From assembly GCF_002211285.1 (NCBI RefSeq), contig NZ_LOKX01000014.1:1-64000 (forward strand): DNA of 64,000 bases. The letters are read 5' to 3'. Positions 21,197 through 30,644 of the stretch are shown here, in pieces (positions within the stretch are counted from its first letter, which is position 1; each line of letters opens with the position of its first letter). Made by a program: the position numbers and the translations under genes. The stretch is from Rhizobium sp. R635. Its GTDB lineage: Bacteria > Pseudomonadota > Alphaproteobacteria > Rhizobiales > Rhizobiaceae. The notes under the pieces are model-generated. The model did no database searches. It saw nothing but the letters and a program-made list of their open reading frames with translations, and had not been told where the DNA came from.

Positions 21197-21443
21197 CAAA
21201 TAACCCTTCACAGTTCCATCGCCGGTTTCAGCATCCCCTGAATCCAGCTCAAAATAGCCATCAACACCGGATTGTGGCCTTTCTGTATCCGCCAAATCCG
21301 TTGACATCATTCGACCCCCCTCTTATCTGTCACGCAACCTCGCGTCCAGAACAGTTTCCGGGCGTTTCAAGCTGCGCGCCTGATTTTCGGCTGGGCCGCC
21401 AACAAGAAACGCCGGGGATGAATATTGAGAAAGGGCCAGTCAC

Positions 21444-24158
21444 ATGGTCAGCTTTGGCGGTATAGCCCGCAAGTTATTTGGATCGTCCAATGATCGCCGC
21501 GTGCGGTCGTTCCAGCCGAACGTCACTGCCATCAACTCCATCGAAGAGAAGACCAAGGCGCTGACGGACGAGCAGCTCGCGGCAAAGACGGCGGAATTCC
21601 GCGCGCTTCTCGCCGAGGGCAAGACGCTCGACGACATCCTGGTTCCCGCCTTCGCCGTGGTGCGCGAGGCCTCGCGCCGCGTTCTCGGCCTGCGACCTTT
21701 TGACGTACAGCTGATCGGCGGCATGATCCTGCATTCGAATGCGATCGCCGAGATGAAGACCGGCGAAGGCAAGACCCTGGTCGCCACCCTTCCGGTCTAT
21801 CTGAACGCGCTTTCCGGCAATGGCGTGCATGTCGTTACCGTCAACGATTACCTCGCCCAGCGCGACGCCGCGACCATGGGCCGCGTCTACGGCTTCCTCG
21901 GCATGACCACCGGCGTGATCATCCACGGCCTGTCCGACGAGGAGCGCCGCGCGGCCTATGCCTGCGACATCACCTACGCCACCAACAACGAGCTCGGCTT
22001 CGATTATCTGCGCGATAACATGAAGTACGAGAAGAACCAGATGGTCCAGCGCGGCCACAATTTCGCGATCGTCGACGAAGTGGACTCGATCCTCGTCGAC
22101 GAAGCGCGCACGCCGCTGATCATCTCCGGCCCGCTCGACGACCGCTCCGAACTCTACAATACGATCGACGCGTTCATTCCGTTGCTCGTGCCCGGCGATT
22201 ACGAGATCGACGAGAAGCAGCGTTCCGCCAACTTCTCCGAAGAAGGCACCGAGAAGCTGGAAAACTTGCTCCGCCAGGCCGGCCTGCTGAAGGGCAACGC
22301 GCTCTACGACATCGAAAACGTCGCAATCGTCCACCACGTCAACAACGCGCTGAAGGCGCACAAGCTCTTCCAGCGCGACAAGGACTACATCGTCCGCAAC
22401 GACGAGGTCGTCATCATCGACGAATTCACCGGCCGCATGATGCCGGGCCGGCGTTATTCGGAAGGTCAGCACCAGGCGCTCGAAGCCAAGGAAAAGGTGC
22501 AGATCCAGCCGGAAAACCAGACGCTTGCCTCGATCACGTTCCAGAATTACTTCCGCATGTACGGCAAGCTCGCCGGCATGACCGGTACGGCGCAGACGGA
22601 AGCGGAAGAGTTCGCCAACATCTACAATCTCGACGTCGTCGAGGTTCCGACCAACCTGCCGATCAAGCGCATCGACGAGGACGACGAGGTCTACCGGACC
22701 TTCGACGAGAAGTTCAAGGCGATCATCGAGGAGATCCTCGACGCCCATAAGCGCGGCCAGCCGGTACTCGTCGGCACGACCTCGATCGAGAAGTCGGAAC
22801 TGCTCGCCGATCGCCTGCGCAAGCAGGGCTTCGACGACTTCCAGGTCCTGAACGCCCGCTACCATGAGCAGGAAGCCTATATCGTCGCCCAGGCGGGCGT
22901 GCCGGGCGCCGTGACGATCGCCACCAACATGGCCGGCCGCGGCACCGACATTCAGCTCGGCGGCAACCTCGATATGCGCATCGAGCGCGAACTCGGCGAA
23001 GTCGAAGCGGGTCCGGAGCGCGACGCGAAGATCCAGGCGATCGTCGAAGAAATCAAAAGCCTCAAGGAAAAGGCGCTCGCTGCCGGCGGTCTCTACGTCA
23101 TCGCCACCGAACGCCACGAAAGCCGCCGTATCGACAATCAGCTGCGCGGCCGCTCCGGCCGTCAGGGCGACCCCGGCCGCTCGAAATTCTACCTTTCGCT
23201 TCAGGACGACCTGATGCGCATCTTCGGCTCCGACCGCATGGACAGCATGCTGACCAAGCTCGGCCTCAAGGAAGGCGAGGCGATCGTCCATCCCTGGATC
23301 AACAAGGCCCTCGAGCGCGCGCAGAAGAAGGTCGAAGCCCGCAACTTCGACATCCGCAAGAATCTTCTGAAGTATGACGACGTTCTCAACGATCAGCGCA
23401 AGGTGATCTTCGAGCAGCGCCTCGAACTGATGGAATCGACCAATATTTCCGAAACCGTCTCGGACATGCGCCGCGAAGTGATCGAGGATCTGGTCGAAAA
23501 GCATATTCCCGAGCGCGCCTATGCCGAACAGTGGGATGCCGCCGGCCTGAAGACCGGTGTCACCAACATCCTGAACCTCGATCTGCCGATCGAGGACTGG
23601 GTGAAGGAGGAAGGCATCGGCGAAGACGATATTCGCGAGCGCCTGACGGAAGCCACCAACGCCGCCTTCACGGAGAAGGCCGAGCGTTTCGGCGACGACA
23701 TCATGCATTATGTCGAACGCTCGATCGTCATGCAAACGCTCGACCACCTCTGGCGCGAGCACATCGTCAATCTCGACCATCTGCGCTCCGTCATCGGCTT
23801 CCGCGGCTATGCCCAGCGTGACCCGCTGCAGGAATACAAGTCGGAAGCCTTCGAACTCTTCACCGCGCTGCTCAACAATCTGCGCGAAGCCGTCACCGCC
23901 CAGCTGATGCGCGTCGAACTGGTGCAGCAGGCGCCTGCCGAGCCCGAACCGCCTGTGATGCAGGCCCACCACCTGGATCCGACGACCGGCGAGGACGATT
24001 TCGCCCCGATCTATCAGGCCTCCGAGGTCATCGTGGCGCCCGAGAACCGCAATCCGGACGACCCCGCCACCTGGGGCAAGGTAGGCCGCAACGAGACGTG
24101 CCCTTGCGGTTCCGGCAAGAAATACAAGCATTGCCACGGGGCCTTCGAGCAGGTCTGA
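21444..24158 (+). CDS. secA: Preprotein translocase subunit SecA
   Basis: ATPase motor that drives unfolded preproteins through SecYEG. The 904 residues contain Walker A MKTGEGKT near 105-110, the [12 protein letters not shown]alker B region, the preprotein cross-linking domain, the second nucleotide-binding domain with [10 protein letters not shown], the helical scaffold, and a C-terminal zinc motif [14 protein letters not shown] that binds SecB. Keeping the zinc tail matches a SecB-containing alphaproteobacterium. The ATG at 21444 is preceded by AAAGGG. A strong terminator follows. Confidence 0.98.
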   Translation: MVSFGGIARKLFGSSNDRRVRSFQPNVTAINSIEEKTKALTDEQLAAKTAEFRALLAEGKTLDDILVPAFAVVREASRRVLGLRPFDVQLIGGMILHSNAIAEMKTGEGKTLVATLPVYLNALSGNGVHVVTVNDYLAQRDAATMGRVYGFLGMTTGVIIHGLSDEERRAAYACDITYATNNELGFDYLRDNMKYEKNQMVQRGHNFAIVDEVDSILVDEARTPLIISGPLDDRSELYNTIDAFIPLLVPGDYEIDEKQRSANFSEEGTEKLENLLRQAGLLKGNALYDIENVAIVHHVNNALKAHKLFQRDKDYIVRNDEVVIIDEFTGRMMPGRRYSEGQHQALEAKEKVQIQPENQTLASITFQNYFRMYGKLAGMTGTAQTEAEEFANIYNLDVVEVPTNLPIKRIDEDDEVYRTFDEKFKAIIEEILDAHKRGQPVLVGTTSIEKSELLADRLRKQGFDDFQVLNARYHEQEAYIVAQAGVPGAVTIATNMAGRGTDIQLGGNLDMRIERELGEVEAGPERDAKIQAIVEEIKSLKEKALAAGGLYVIATERHESRRIDNQLRGRSGRQGDPGRSKFYLSLQDDLMRIFGSDRMDSMLTKLGLKEGEAIVHPWINKALERAQKKVEARNFDIRKNLLKYDDVLNDQRKVIFEQRLELMESTNISETVSDMRREVIEDLVEKHIPERAYAEQWDAAGLKTGVTNILNLDLPIEDWVKEEGIGEDDIRERLTEATNAAFTEKAERFGDDIMHYVERSIVMQTLDHLWREHIVNLDHLRSVIGFRGYAQRDPLQEYKSEAFELFTALLNNLREAVTAQLMRVELVQQAPAEPEPPVMQAHHLDPTTGEDDFAPIYQASEVIVAPENRNPDDPATWGKVGRNETCPCGSGKKYKHCHGAFEQV

Positions 24159-24180
24159 GGCAAATCGCGAGAAACTGGAA

Positions 24181-24209
24181 AATGCCGCCTTCGGGCGGCA
24201 TTTTCTTTT
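24181..24209 (+). terminator. Intrinsic terminator of secA
   Basis: Perfect 9-bp stem AATGCCGCC / GGCGGCATT with a TTCG tetraloop, followed by TTTCTTTT, 22 bp past the secA stop. Confidence 0.9.
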
Positions 24210-24336
24210 CTGCGGCAGCACTGGAAACCAGGCAATTCAGCGTTGGACGACAGGCTGATCCGGAACCGTTTCTTAACCCTGTTCTGTCAAGACTTCCCGG
24301 ACGATTTGCCTGACCTCAGAGTTTTGCGTGTTCATC

Positions 24337-25752
24337 ATGGCGGTCATAGAAACAGCGGAGAAGATGCTGCCCGCGGGCCTGCGCCCGATCGGCGGCCGTA
24401 CGCTGCGCATGTTTGCCGCCGTGCTCACCGAACGCGGCGAGAAGGCGGCGGCTCAGCGCATGGCGCTGACGGCCTTTTCGATCCGCATCCTCAGCGCCGC
24501 ACTCGCCTTCATCTCGCAGATCGTGCTCGCCCGGCTGATGGGCGAATATGAATACGGCATCTTCGTCTTCGTCTGGGTGCTGGTCGTCGTCTTCGGCGAT
24601 CTCTCCTGCCTCGGCTTCCACACCGCCATCATCCGCTTCCTGCCGCAATACAAGGCGGCGGGCGCCTTCGATGAAATCCGCGGCCTCACCGGCACGGCGC
24701 GCATCTTCGCGCTGCTTTCCGGAACCATGGTGCTCGCCGCCGGCATGCTCGGGCTGCACTTCTTCGGCGACATGATCGAGATCTATTACCTCGTCCCGAT
24801 CTTCCTCGGCCTGCTCGCCATGCCGATGATCGCGCTCGGCGACATTCTGGAAGGCACGTCGCGGGCGAACCACTGGCCGGTGATGGCGCTGGGCCCGGTC
24901 TATATCATCCGCCCGATCCTCATCATCGCCTTCATGCTGGTCGCGATTGCGACGGGTGCCGAGCATACCGCCGTCACCGCCATGCAGGCAGCGCTCGCCG
25001 CCACTTTCGTCACCGCGCTCGGCCAGTATGGCGCGACGCTCTACCGCCTTCGCCGGCACTATGACGCAGGCCCGCGCAAGGTCGATTTCCTCACATGGTT
25101 CAGCGTCGCCTTCCCGATCTTCCTGATCGAAGGCGTCAGCTTCCTGCTCACCAATTCGGACGTCGTCGTCGTCGGCATTTTCCTCGAGCCGCATGACGTC
25201 GCCATCTATTTCGCCGCCGCCAAGACGATGGCTCTGGTGCATTTCATCAATTTCTCCGTCAAGGCGGCCTCCGGCCCGCGTTTCTCCTCGATCATCGCCG
25301 AAGGCGACCATGCGCAGCTGGCAGTCGCCGCCACGGACGCCGCCCGCTGGACCTTCTGGCCCGCACTCGGCGTCGGCCTCGTGGTGCTCGCGGCCGGCCA
25401 TCTGCTGCTGTCGCTCTTCGGCGGCGCCTTTACGTCGGGTTATCTCGTCATGGCGATCCTGCTTGCCGGCATCCTCGCCAAGTCGCTGGTCGGCCCGGCC
25501 GAAACGCTGCTGATGATGGCGGGCAAACAGAACCTCTGCGTGGCGCTCTATGCCGGCGCATTGGCCGCCAATGTCGGCCTCAACCTCGCTTTGATCCCCC
25601 ACTACGGCATCGAAGGCACCGCCATCGCCACCGCCTCGGCCATGGCGGTCGAGGCGATCCTCCTGCATGTCGCCGTGCGCCGCGCGCTCGGCATCATCCT
25701 CTTCGCCTTCGCCAGCCCCTCCGCCGCAACGCCAGAAATGAGAGTTCGATAG
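24337..25752 (+). CDS. Lipopolysaccharide/polysaccharide flippase family membrane protein
   Basis: 471 residues with about 12-14 membrane helices, a MATE/MOP-superfamily exporter of the Wzx/RfbX type (first helix block AFSIRILSAALAFISQIVLA, then GEYEYGIFVFVWVLVVVFGD). It would move a lipid-linked sugar or similar envelope precursor across the inner membrane. No glycosyltransferases are next to it. The only partner is the CelD-like acyltransferase that begins immediately after its stop. Start choice is uncertain: GTG at 24328, ATG at 24337 or ATG at 24364 (preceded by GGAGAAG). Confidence 0.8.
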   Translation: MAVIETAEKMLPAGLRPIGGRTLRMFAAVLTERGEKAAAQRMALTAFSIRILSAALAFISQIVLARLMGEYEYGIFVFVWVLVVVFGDLSCLGFHTAIIRFLPQYKAAGAFDEIRGLTGTARIFALLSGTMVLAAGMLGLHFFGDMIEIYYLVPIFLGLLAMPMIALGDILEGTSRANHWPVMALGPVYIIRPILIIAFMLVAIATGAEHTAVTAMQAALAATFVTALGQYGATLYRLRRHYDAGPRKVDFLTWFSVAFPIFLIEGVSFLLTNSDVVVVGIFLEPHDVAIYFAAAKTMALVHFINFSVKAASGPRFSSIIAEGDHAQLAVAATDAARWTFWPALGVGLVVLAAGHLLLSLFGGAFTSGYLVMAILLAGILAKSLVGPAETLLMMAGKQNLCVALYAGALAANVGLNLALIPHYGIEGTAIATASAMAVEAILLHVAVRRALGIILFAFASPSAATPEMRVR

Positions 25753-27030
25753 ATGGTGCGCCTGCCCCCCGTCACCGAAAGCACCGACAGAATCACCAAC
25801 CGGATGGTGCATGATCTCGCCTCGCTGCATTTCGAAGCGCCGCAGGCCGAGGCCCGCGCCGAAATCGGCCGGCCGGGGCGCGAGCTCTGCCTCTATCCCG
25901 GCAAGCTCGGCTACGAGCTGCAGGAAGAACTCGACTTCCTCTCCAACCGGGCGATGGAGCCGAACGTCTTCTTCTCCGGCCGTTTCCTCGCTCCCGCCAT
26001 GCCGCGGCTCGAAGACCGGCAGGTGAATTTCGCCCTCATCCGCGATCACAGCGCCGGCCGCAGCCGCATGCGCTTCCTCCTGCCGTTTTCGGTCGATAAG
26101 CCCGGCTTTGCCGTCGGCCCCTCGATCATCCGCGGCTGGTCGAACAGCTTCGGCCCGCTCGGAACACCCCTCGTCGACAGCGAGGATGCCGCCGAAACCC
26201 TCGACAATTTCTTCGAGGGACTGACAGCTCCCGACCTCAACCTGCCGACAACGCTGGTTCTGCCGGATCTGCGGCTGAACGGTATTTTCGTGCGCATGCT
26301 CAAGGCCGTGGCGCTCAGCCGCAACCTGCCGCTCACCGTGACCAATCCCTTTCTGCGCCCGATGCTGCAGAGCGAGGAGGAGGCGCCTGTCTATCTCGGC
26401 AAGACCATCTCTTCTTCGCATATGCGCGAGATGCGGCGTCAGTGGCGCCTGCTGGAGGAACAGGGAACCGCCGTCTACGCCGTTGCCCGCCAGCCACGCG
26501 AAGTCCATGTCCGCTTCGAGGAATTCCTGGCGATGGAGGCCGGCGGCTGGAAAGGCAAGCGCCGGAGCGCCCTCGTCACTGATCGTTATCACACCGCCTT
26601 CGCCCGCGAGGCCGTATCGAACCTTGCCGCCGTCGACGCCGTGCGCATTCACACGATCGACCTCAACGGCAAGGCGATCGCCGCCATCGTCGTGCTGATG
26701 ATGGGTGGCGAGGCCTACACCTGGAAGACCGCCTATGACGAGAATTACGCCCGCTATTCGCCCGGCAAGCTCCTGATGAGCGAACTCACCGAATGGCATC
26801 TCGACGACGCCAATATCGTGCGCTCGGATTCCTGCGCCGTCTCCGACCATCCGATCATGAGCCGCTTCTGGCAGGAGCGCGAGGAGATGGGAACCTTGGT
26901 GATCGGGCTGACGCAGAACGGCGACCGCGACATGCGCCAGGTCGCCGCCCAGCTTCATATGTACCGCAGCACCCGCAACATGGCGAAGATGCTGCGCGAG
27001 AAGATCATGTCGCTCGCCGGCCGGAGTTGA
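25753..27030 (+). CDS. GNAT/CelD-like acyltransferase (Acetyltransf_6)
   Basis: 425 residues. The C-terminal part (about 190-400) looks like an Acetyltransf_6 (BioF2/CelD, FemAB-like) domain: SHMREMRRQWRLLEEQG, then a VRFEEFLAMEAGGWKGK helix and AIAAIVVLMMGGEAYTWKTAYDENYARYSPGKLL as the acyl-donor strand region. Such enzymes act in envelope or exopolysaccharide assembly. It begins directly after the flippase stop (TAGATG), so the two are co-translated. The acceptor and donor are unknown. The last 26 bases overlap the convergent acyl-CoA synthetase gene. Confidence 0.78.
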   Translation: MVRLPPVTESTDRITNRMVHDLASLHFEAPQAEARAEIGRPGRELCLYPGKLGYELQEELDFLSNRAMEPNVFFSGRFLAPAMPRLEDRQVNFALIRDHSAGRSRMRFLLPFSVDKPGFAVGPSIIRGWSNSFGPLGTPLVDSEDAAETLDNFFEGLTAPDLNLPTTLVLPDLRLNGIFVRMLKAVALSRNLPLTVTNPFLRPMLQSEEEAPVYLGKTISSSHMREMRRQWRLLEEQGTAVYAVARQPREVHVRFEEFLAMEAGGWKGKRRSALVTDRYHTAFAREAVSNLAAVDAVRIHTIDLNGKAIAAIVVLMMGGEAYTWKTAYDENYARYSPGKLLMSELTEWHLDDANIVRSDSCAVSDHPIMSRFWQEREEMGTLVIGLTQNGDRDMRQVAAQLHMYRSTRNMAKMLREKIMSLAGRS

Positions 27031-28654
27031 TCTCGGCGGCAGCCCTTTCGCGCAGCAGCCGGCGGATCACCTTGCCGGTCGTCGTCAGCGGCAAGGCGTC
27101 GATGAATTCCACCTCGCGCGGATATTCGTGCATCGAAAGCCGCATCTTCACCCATTCCCTGATATCGGCGGCCAGCGCCTCGCTTGGCGAATGGCCCGCC
27201 GACAGCACGATATAGGCCTTGACGATCTCGGTGCGCACCGCATCGGGCTTGCCGACGGCAGCGGCAAGCTGCACGGCGGGATGGCCGATCAGGCAGTCTT
27301 CGATTTCGGCCGGGCCGATACGATATCCGGACGAGGTGATGACGTCGTCGTCGCGGCCCTCGAAGGTAACGTAACCGTCTTCGTCCTGCCGGCCGATATC
27401 GCCGGTGAGCAGCCAGCCCTTGACGAATTTCTTCTCGGTCGCCGCCTGATCGTTCCAATAGCCGAGGAACATGACGGGATCGGGACTGGCGATGGCGATC
27501 TGGCCCGGCTCACCGGGCGGCAGCTCGTCGCCCGTGTCGTTGACGATCGCCACGCGATGTCCCGGCACCGCCCGGCCGATGGCGCCGGCCTTGGTCACGC
27601 CATGGGCAGCACTCGACGACAGCACGAAATTGCACTCCGTCTGGCCGTAGAATTCATTGACCGTAATGCCGAGTTCGCGCCGCGCCCATTCATAAGTCTC
27701 GCGGCCGAGCGCTTCGCCGGCCGAGCCGATGGTGCGCAGCACCAGATCGTATTTCGAGCGCGGATCGGAGACGGACCGCATCAGCCTGAGCGCCGTCGGC
27801 GGAATGAAGGCGTTGCGCACATCCATCTCCGCCATGATCCGATAGGCCATATGGGGATCGAATTTCTGCGCCGGCGAAGAGACGACCGGAATCCCGAGAA
27901 GAAGGCTTGGCAGCAGCGCATTCAGCAAACCGCCCGCCCAGGCCCAGTCGGACGGCGTCCAGACCTTGTCGCCCACTTTCGGAAACCCCTCATGGGCGAA
28001 CTGCATGCCGGGGATATGGCCGGGCAGAACGCGGTGGCCGTGCAGCGCGCCCTTGGGCGGGCCCGTCGTGCCTGACGTAAAGATCATTAGCGCCGGGTCG
28101 TCGGGAGTGGTCTTCTCTCCTTTGAAGGAAGGCTCGTACGACACGATCAGATCGGCAAAGGAAAGAGCGTCGGAAGCACTATCGAGGCTGATCACATGTT
28201 TGAGCTCCGGCAGCCGATCGCGAATTTGCCGGATACGATCGAGGCCGAAATCATTGGTGATGATTGCCGCCGCACCCGAAGTCCTCAGCCTATATTCGAG
28301 CGCATCGATGCCGAAGAGCAGCGCCAGCGGCAAGGCGATTGCACCCATTTTGTAAATCGCGACATGAGCGACGACGGTTTCGAAGGACTGAGGCATCAGC
28401 AGGGCGACGCGATCGCCTCGCTGGATGCCGAGCGAAGCCAGCGCATTGGCGAACATGGAGGAGCAACCGGAAAGCTCGCCGTAAGTCAGCGAAAGATGCT
28501 CACCGTCAGGGTCGAAATGCTCAAGGCAGACGCGCTCCGGATCTCTGGCGGCCCAATCGTCGCTGACCGCGCGGCCGATATTGAAATCCTCGGGAATCCG
28601 CCAGGAGAAATCGCGATAGAGATCGTCATAACGATCGTGAGACGGCAGTTGCAT
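27005..28654 (-). CDS. Acyl-CoA synthetase (AMP-forming)
   Basis: ANL-superfamily enzyme of 549 residues that activates a carboxylic acid to an acyl-CoA through an acyl-AMP. Motifs: LMIFTSGTTGPPKGALHG (P-loop), NEFYGQTECN, LTGDIGRQDEDGYVTFEGRDDD, and the C-terminal catalytic Lys in TTTGKVIRRLLRE. It is closest to the acetyl/medium-chain synthetases (AcsA/AcsM type), but the substrate cannot be read. The start at 28654 begins MQLPSHDRYDDLY; the frame opening at 28690 is less likely. Alone on its strand and convergent with the acyltransferase gene. Confidence 0.88.
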   Translation of the reverse strand: MQLPSHDRYDDLYRDFSWRIPEDFNIGRAVSDDWAARDPERVCLEHFDPDGEHLSLTYGELSGCSSMFANALASLGIQRGDRVALLMPQSFETVVAHVAIYKMGAIALPLALLFGIDALEYRLRTSGAAAIITNDFGLDRIRQIRDRLPELKHVISLDSASDALSFADLIVSYEPSFKGEKTTPDDPALMIFTSGTTGPPKGALHGHRVLPGHIPGMQFAHEGFPKVGDKVWTPSDWAWAGGLLNALLPSLLLGIPVVSSPAQKFDPHMAYRIMAEMDVRNAFIPPTALRLMRSVSDPRSKYDLVLRTIGSAGEALGRETYEWARRELGITVNEFYGQTECNFVLSSSAAHGVTKAGAIGRAVPGHRVAIVNDTGDELPPGEPGQIAIASPDPVMFLGYWNDQAATEKKFVKGWLLTGDIGRQDEDGYVTFEGRDDDVITSSGYRIGPAEIEDCLIGHPAVQLAAAVGKPDAVRTEIVKAYIVLSAGHSPSEALAADIREWVKMRLSMHEYPREVEFIDALPLTTTGKVIRRLLRERAAAEINSGRRAT

Positions 28655-28872
28655 GGTCGAATTCCGGTGAAATGCTGCACCAGCTAACACCTTGCGGCGC
28701 GGATGCGCAAGCCGAAGCCGGAAACGGCAGGGATAGGCGCGGCTTCAAATAGCGCTTTCATTACGCACATGCAGCATAGATTCTTCTTTCGGCGCCTCTG
28801 CGACTTTCGCCCTTTCGCGCTAGATCAGGGAAAGCCGCCGGGGGGCCATCGAATTCACCACGGAGTCGTTTC

Positions 28873-29853
28873 ATGGAATATGCAAAATTTGGGAAGACCG
28901 GTCTCGAAGTCTCGAAAATCTGCCTGGGCTGCATGACCTTCGGCGATCCCGGCCGCGGCAACCATGCCTGGAGCCTGCCGGAAGAGGAAAGCCGGGCGAT
29001 GATCCGGCAGGCGATCGATCTCGGCATCAATTTTCTCGACACCGCCAACACCTATTCCAACGGCTCATCCGAAGAGATCGTCGGCCGCGCCATCCGGGAT
29101 TTCGCCAAGCGCGAGGACATCGTGCTGGCGACCAAGGTGTTCAACCGCATGCGGCCTGGCCCGAACGGCGCCGGCCTGTCGCGCAAGGCGATCTTCGATG
29201 AGATCGACAACAGCCTGCGCCGCCTCGGCACCGATTACGTCGACCTCTACCAGATCCACCGTTTCGACTACACGACGCCGATCGAGGAAACGCTGGAAGC
29301 ACTCCACGATGTCGTCAAATCAGGAAAGGCGCGCTATATCGGCGCCTCCTCCATGTATGCGTGGCAATTCGCCAAGGCGCTTTACGTCTCCCGGCTGAAC
29401 GGCTGGACCGAATTCGTCAGCATGCAGGACCATCTGAACCTGCTCTACCGTGAGGAAGAGCGCGAAATGCTGCCGCTCTGCGAGGATCAGAAGATCGCCG
29501 TCATTCCCTGGAGCCCGCTCGCCCGAGGCCGGCTCACCCGCGACTGGGACGAGGCGACGGCACGCAGCGAAACCGACGAATTCGGCAAGACGCTCTATAC
29601 GCAATCCATCGATGCCGACCGCCGGATCGTCAAGGCAGTGGCCGAAATCGCAAAAGCCCGCGGCATCTCCCGCGCCCAGGTCGCGACCGCCTGGATCCTG
29701 CAGAAGAGCGCCGTGACCGCCCCGATCATCGGCGCGTCCAAGCCAGGCCATCTAGCGGACGCCGTTGCCTCGCTCTCGGTCAAACTGACAGCCGAGGAAG
29801 TCGCGGCACTGGAAGCACCCTACATCCCGCATGCTGTGGCCGGCTTCAAATAG
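28873..29853 (+). CDS. Aldo/keto reductase
   Basis: NADPH-dependent carbonyl reductase of 326 residues with the (beta/alpha)8 fold of the AKR superfamily. The catalytic tetrad is visible: Asp and Tyr in FLDTANTYSNGSSEE, Lys in VLATKVF, His in YQIHRFDY. It resembles the YajO/IolS group. The physiological substrate is not known. Stands alone between divergent and convergent genes; GGAG lies 8 bases before the start. Confidence 0.9.
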   Translation: MEYAKFGKTGLEVSKICLGCMTFGDPGRGNHAWSLPEEESRAMIRQAIDLGINFLDTANTYSNGSSEEIVGRAIRDFAKREDIVLATKVFNRMRPGPNGAGLSRKAIFDEIDNSLRRLGTDYVDLYQIHRFDYTTPIEETLEALHDVVKSGKARYIGASSMYAWQFAKALYVSRLNGWTEFVSMQDHLNLLYREEEREMLPLCEDQKIAVIPWSPLARGRLTRDWDEATARSETDEFGKTLYTQSIDADRRIVKAVAEIAKARGISRAQVATAWILQKSAVTAPIIGASKPGHLADAVASLSVKLTAEEVAALEAPYIPHAVAGFK

Positions 29854-29889
29854 TCACCGGACGCTTCCGGCCTTGTACAAAATAAAACT

Positions 29890-29911
29890 CCTCTCCGCCC
29901 ACACGGAGAGG
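29890..29911 (-). terminator. Intrinsic terminator of the tetR gene
   Basis: Perfect 8-bp stem CCTCTCCG / CGGAGAGG with a 6-base loop. On the minus strand it is followed by AGTTTTATTTTG. It lies between the convergent aldo/keto reductase and TetR genes, and the T-rich flank faces tetR. Confidence 0.75.
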
Positions 29912-29937
29912 AAGCCGAAACCATGCCCCAACTGAGA

Positions 29938-30516
29938 TTATCTCCGGCTACCGGGATCGAGCTGCCGCCGCATCGTCACTAGAAAATGCTCCGCAAGCGC
30001 CCTGTCCTCGACCGCGCGGGCAAGAATGACGGCGCCCATCATCGACGAAAGCGTCGTGGCGGCATTGGCGCGGCGTTCCTCCTCGCTCTCGCCGGGAACG
30101 ATATCGGCGAGTGTATCGACCAGCACCGACAATCCATCGCTGAAGACCTCTCGGACGGCGCCGCGGCTGCGGCTTACCTCCTGGATCAGCGTCGCGAAAA
30201 CGCAGCTGCCGCCGGGATCGTCGACCGTGCGCCAGTGGATATAATGGTCTAGAAGCGCTTCAAGCGGCCGGTCCGGAGACTCGGCTATATGTTCCTTCCA
30301 CCGCGTCTCGACCTTGTCGATCAGCTTGCGGCTGACCTCGAGCGCCAGATCGTCCTTCGAACTGAAATGACCGTAGAAGCCGCCATGGGTCAGCCCCGCC
30401 GCCTTCATGATGTCGGCGACGCCGACGCCGTCGAAACCGTTCTCGCGGAACAGCACACCGGCAACGCTCAAGATCCTCTCGCGGTTTTCGGCAAATTTTT
30501 CGCGGCTGACCCGCAT
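29938..30516 (-). CDS. TetR/AcrR family transcriptional regulator
   Basis: 192 residues. An N-terminal helix-turn-helix (ERILSVAGVLFRENGFDGVGVADIMKAAGLTHGGFYGHFSSKDDL, about 13-55) is followed by a ligand-binding all-helical domain. It probably represses itself and the divergent MFS transporter, since two copies of a palindrome lie between them. The frame opens at 30567, but that start would put the promoter and first operator inside the gene. The ATG at 30516 has GGAG 6 bases upstream and is preferred. Confidence 0.9.
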   Translation of the reverse strand: MRVSREKFAENRERILSVAGVLFRENGFDGVGVADIMKAAGLTHGGFYGHFSSKDDLALEVSRKLIDKVETRWKEHIAESPDRPLEALLDHYIHWRTVDDPGGSCVFATLIQEVSRSRGAVREVFSDGLSVLVDTLADIVPGESEEERRANAATTLSSMMGAVILARAVEDRALAEHFLVTMRRQLDPGSRR

Positions 30517-30545
30517 CTTCGTCTCCAGAAATAGGCGCTTGACAA

Positions 30546-30574
30546 AATATATGACGTCCATCATCAATAAGCAA
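30546..30574 (-). promoter_or_regulatory. Candidate promoter of tetR
   Basis: On the minus strand TTGCTT (30569-30574) and TATATT (30546-30551) are separated by 17 bases, an optimal sigma-70 spacing, 30 bp before the chosen tetR start. The first operator copy lies in the spacer, which would allow autorepression. Confidence 0.55.
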
Positions 30575-30593
30575 GAAATATGATGACCATCAT
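30551..30593. promoter_or_regulatory. Two-copy palindromic operator between tetR and MFS genes
   Basis: Two 14-bp sites: ATGACGTCCATCAT at 30551-30564 and ATGATGACCATCAT at 30580-30593. The second is a perfect 6-bp inverted repeat with a 2-base spacer; the first has one mismatch. Their centres are 29 bp apart, nearly three helical turns, so two repressor dimers could bind one face of the DNA. Confidence 0.65.
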
Positions 30594-30644
30594 GTAAATC
30601 GCTCCTGTATCTTTCCGAAGCTCAATTCGAACGGAATCGTGCCC

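Noticed and set aside
21474..24221. 915-residue open frame antisense to secA
   Set aside because: A shadow of the GC-rich secA gene; its product is rich in Asp/Val/Leu/Arg in the pattern of reverse-strand translation.
24316..26958. 880-residue open frame antisense to the flippase and acyltransferase genes
   Set aside because: Spans two unrelated genes on the other strand, with a His/Arg/Asp-rich shadow composition.
30562..30584. A plus-strand promoter for the MFS gene starting at TTGACA (30539)
   Set aside because: The -10 at the right distance (CATCAA) is poor; other choices are no better, so none was listed as a feature.
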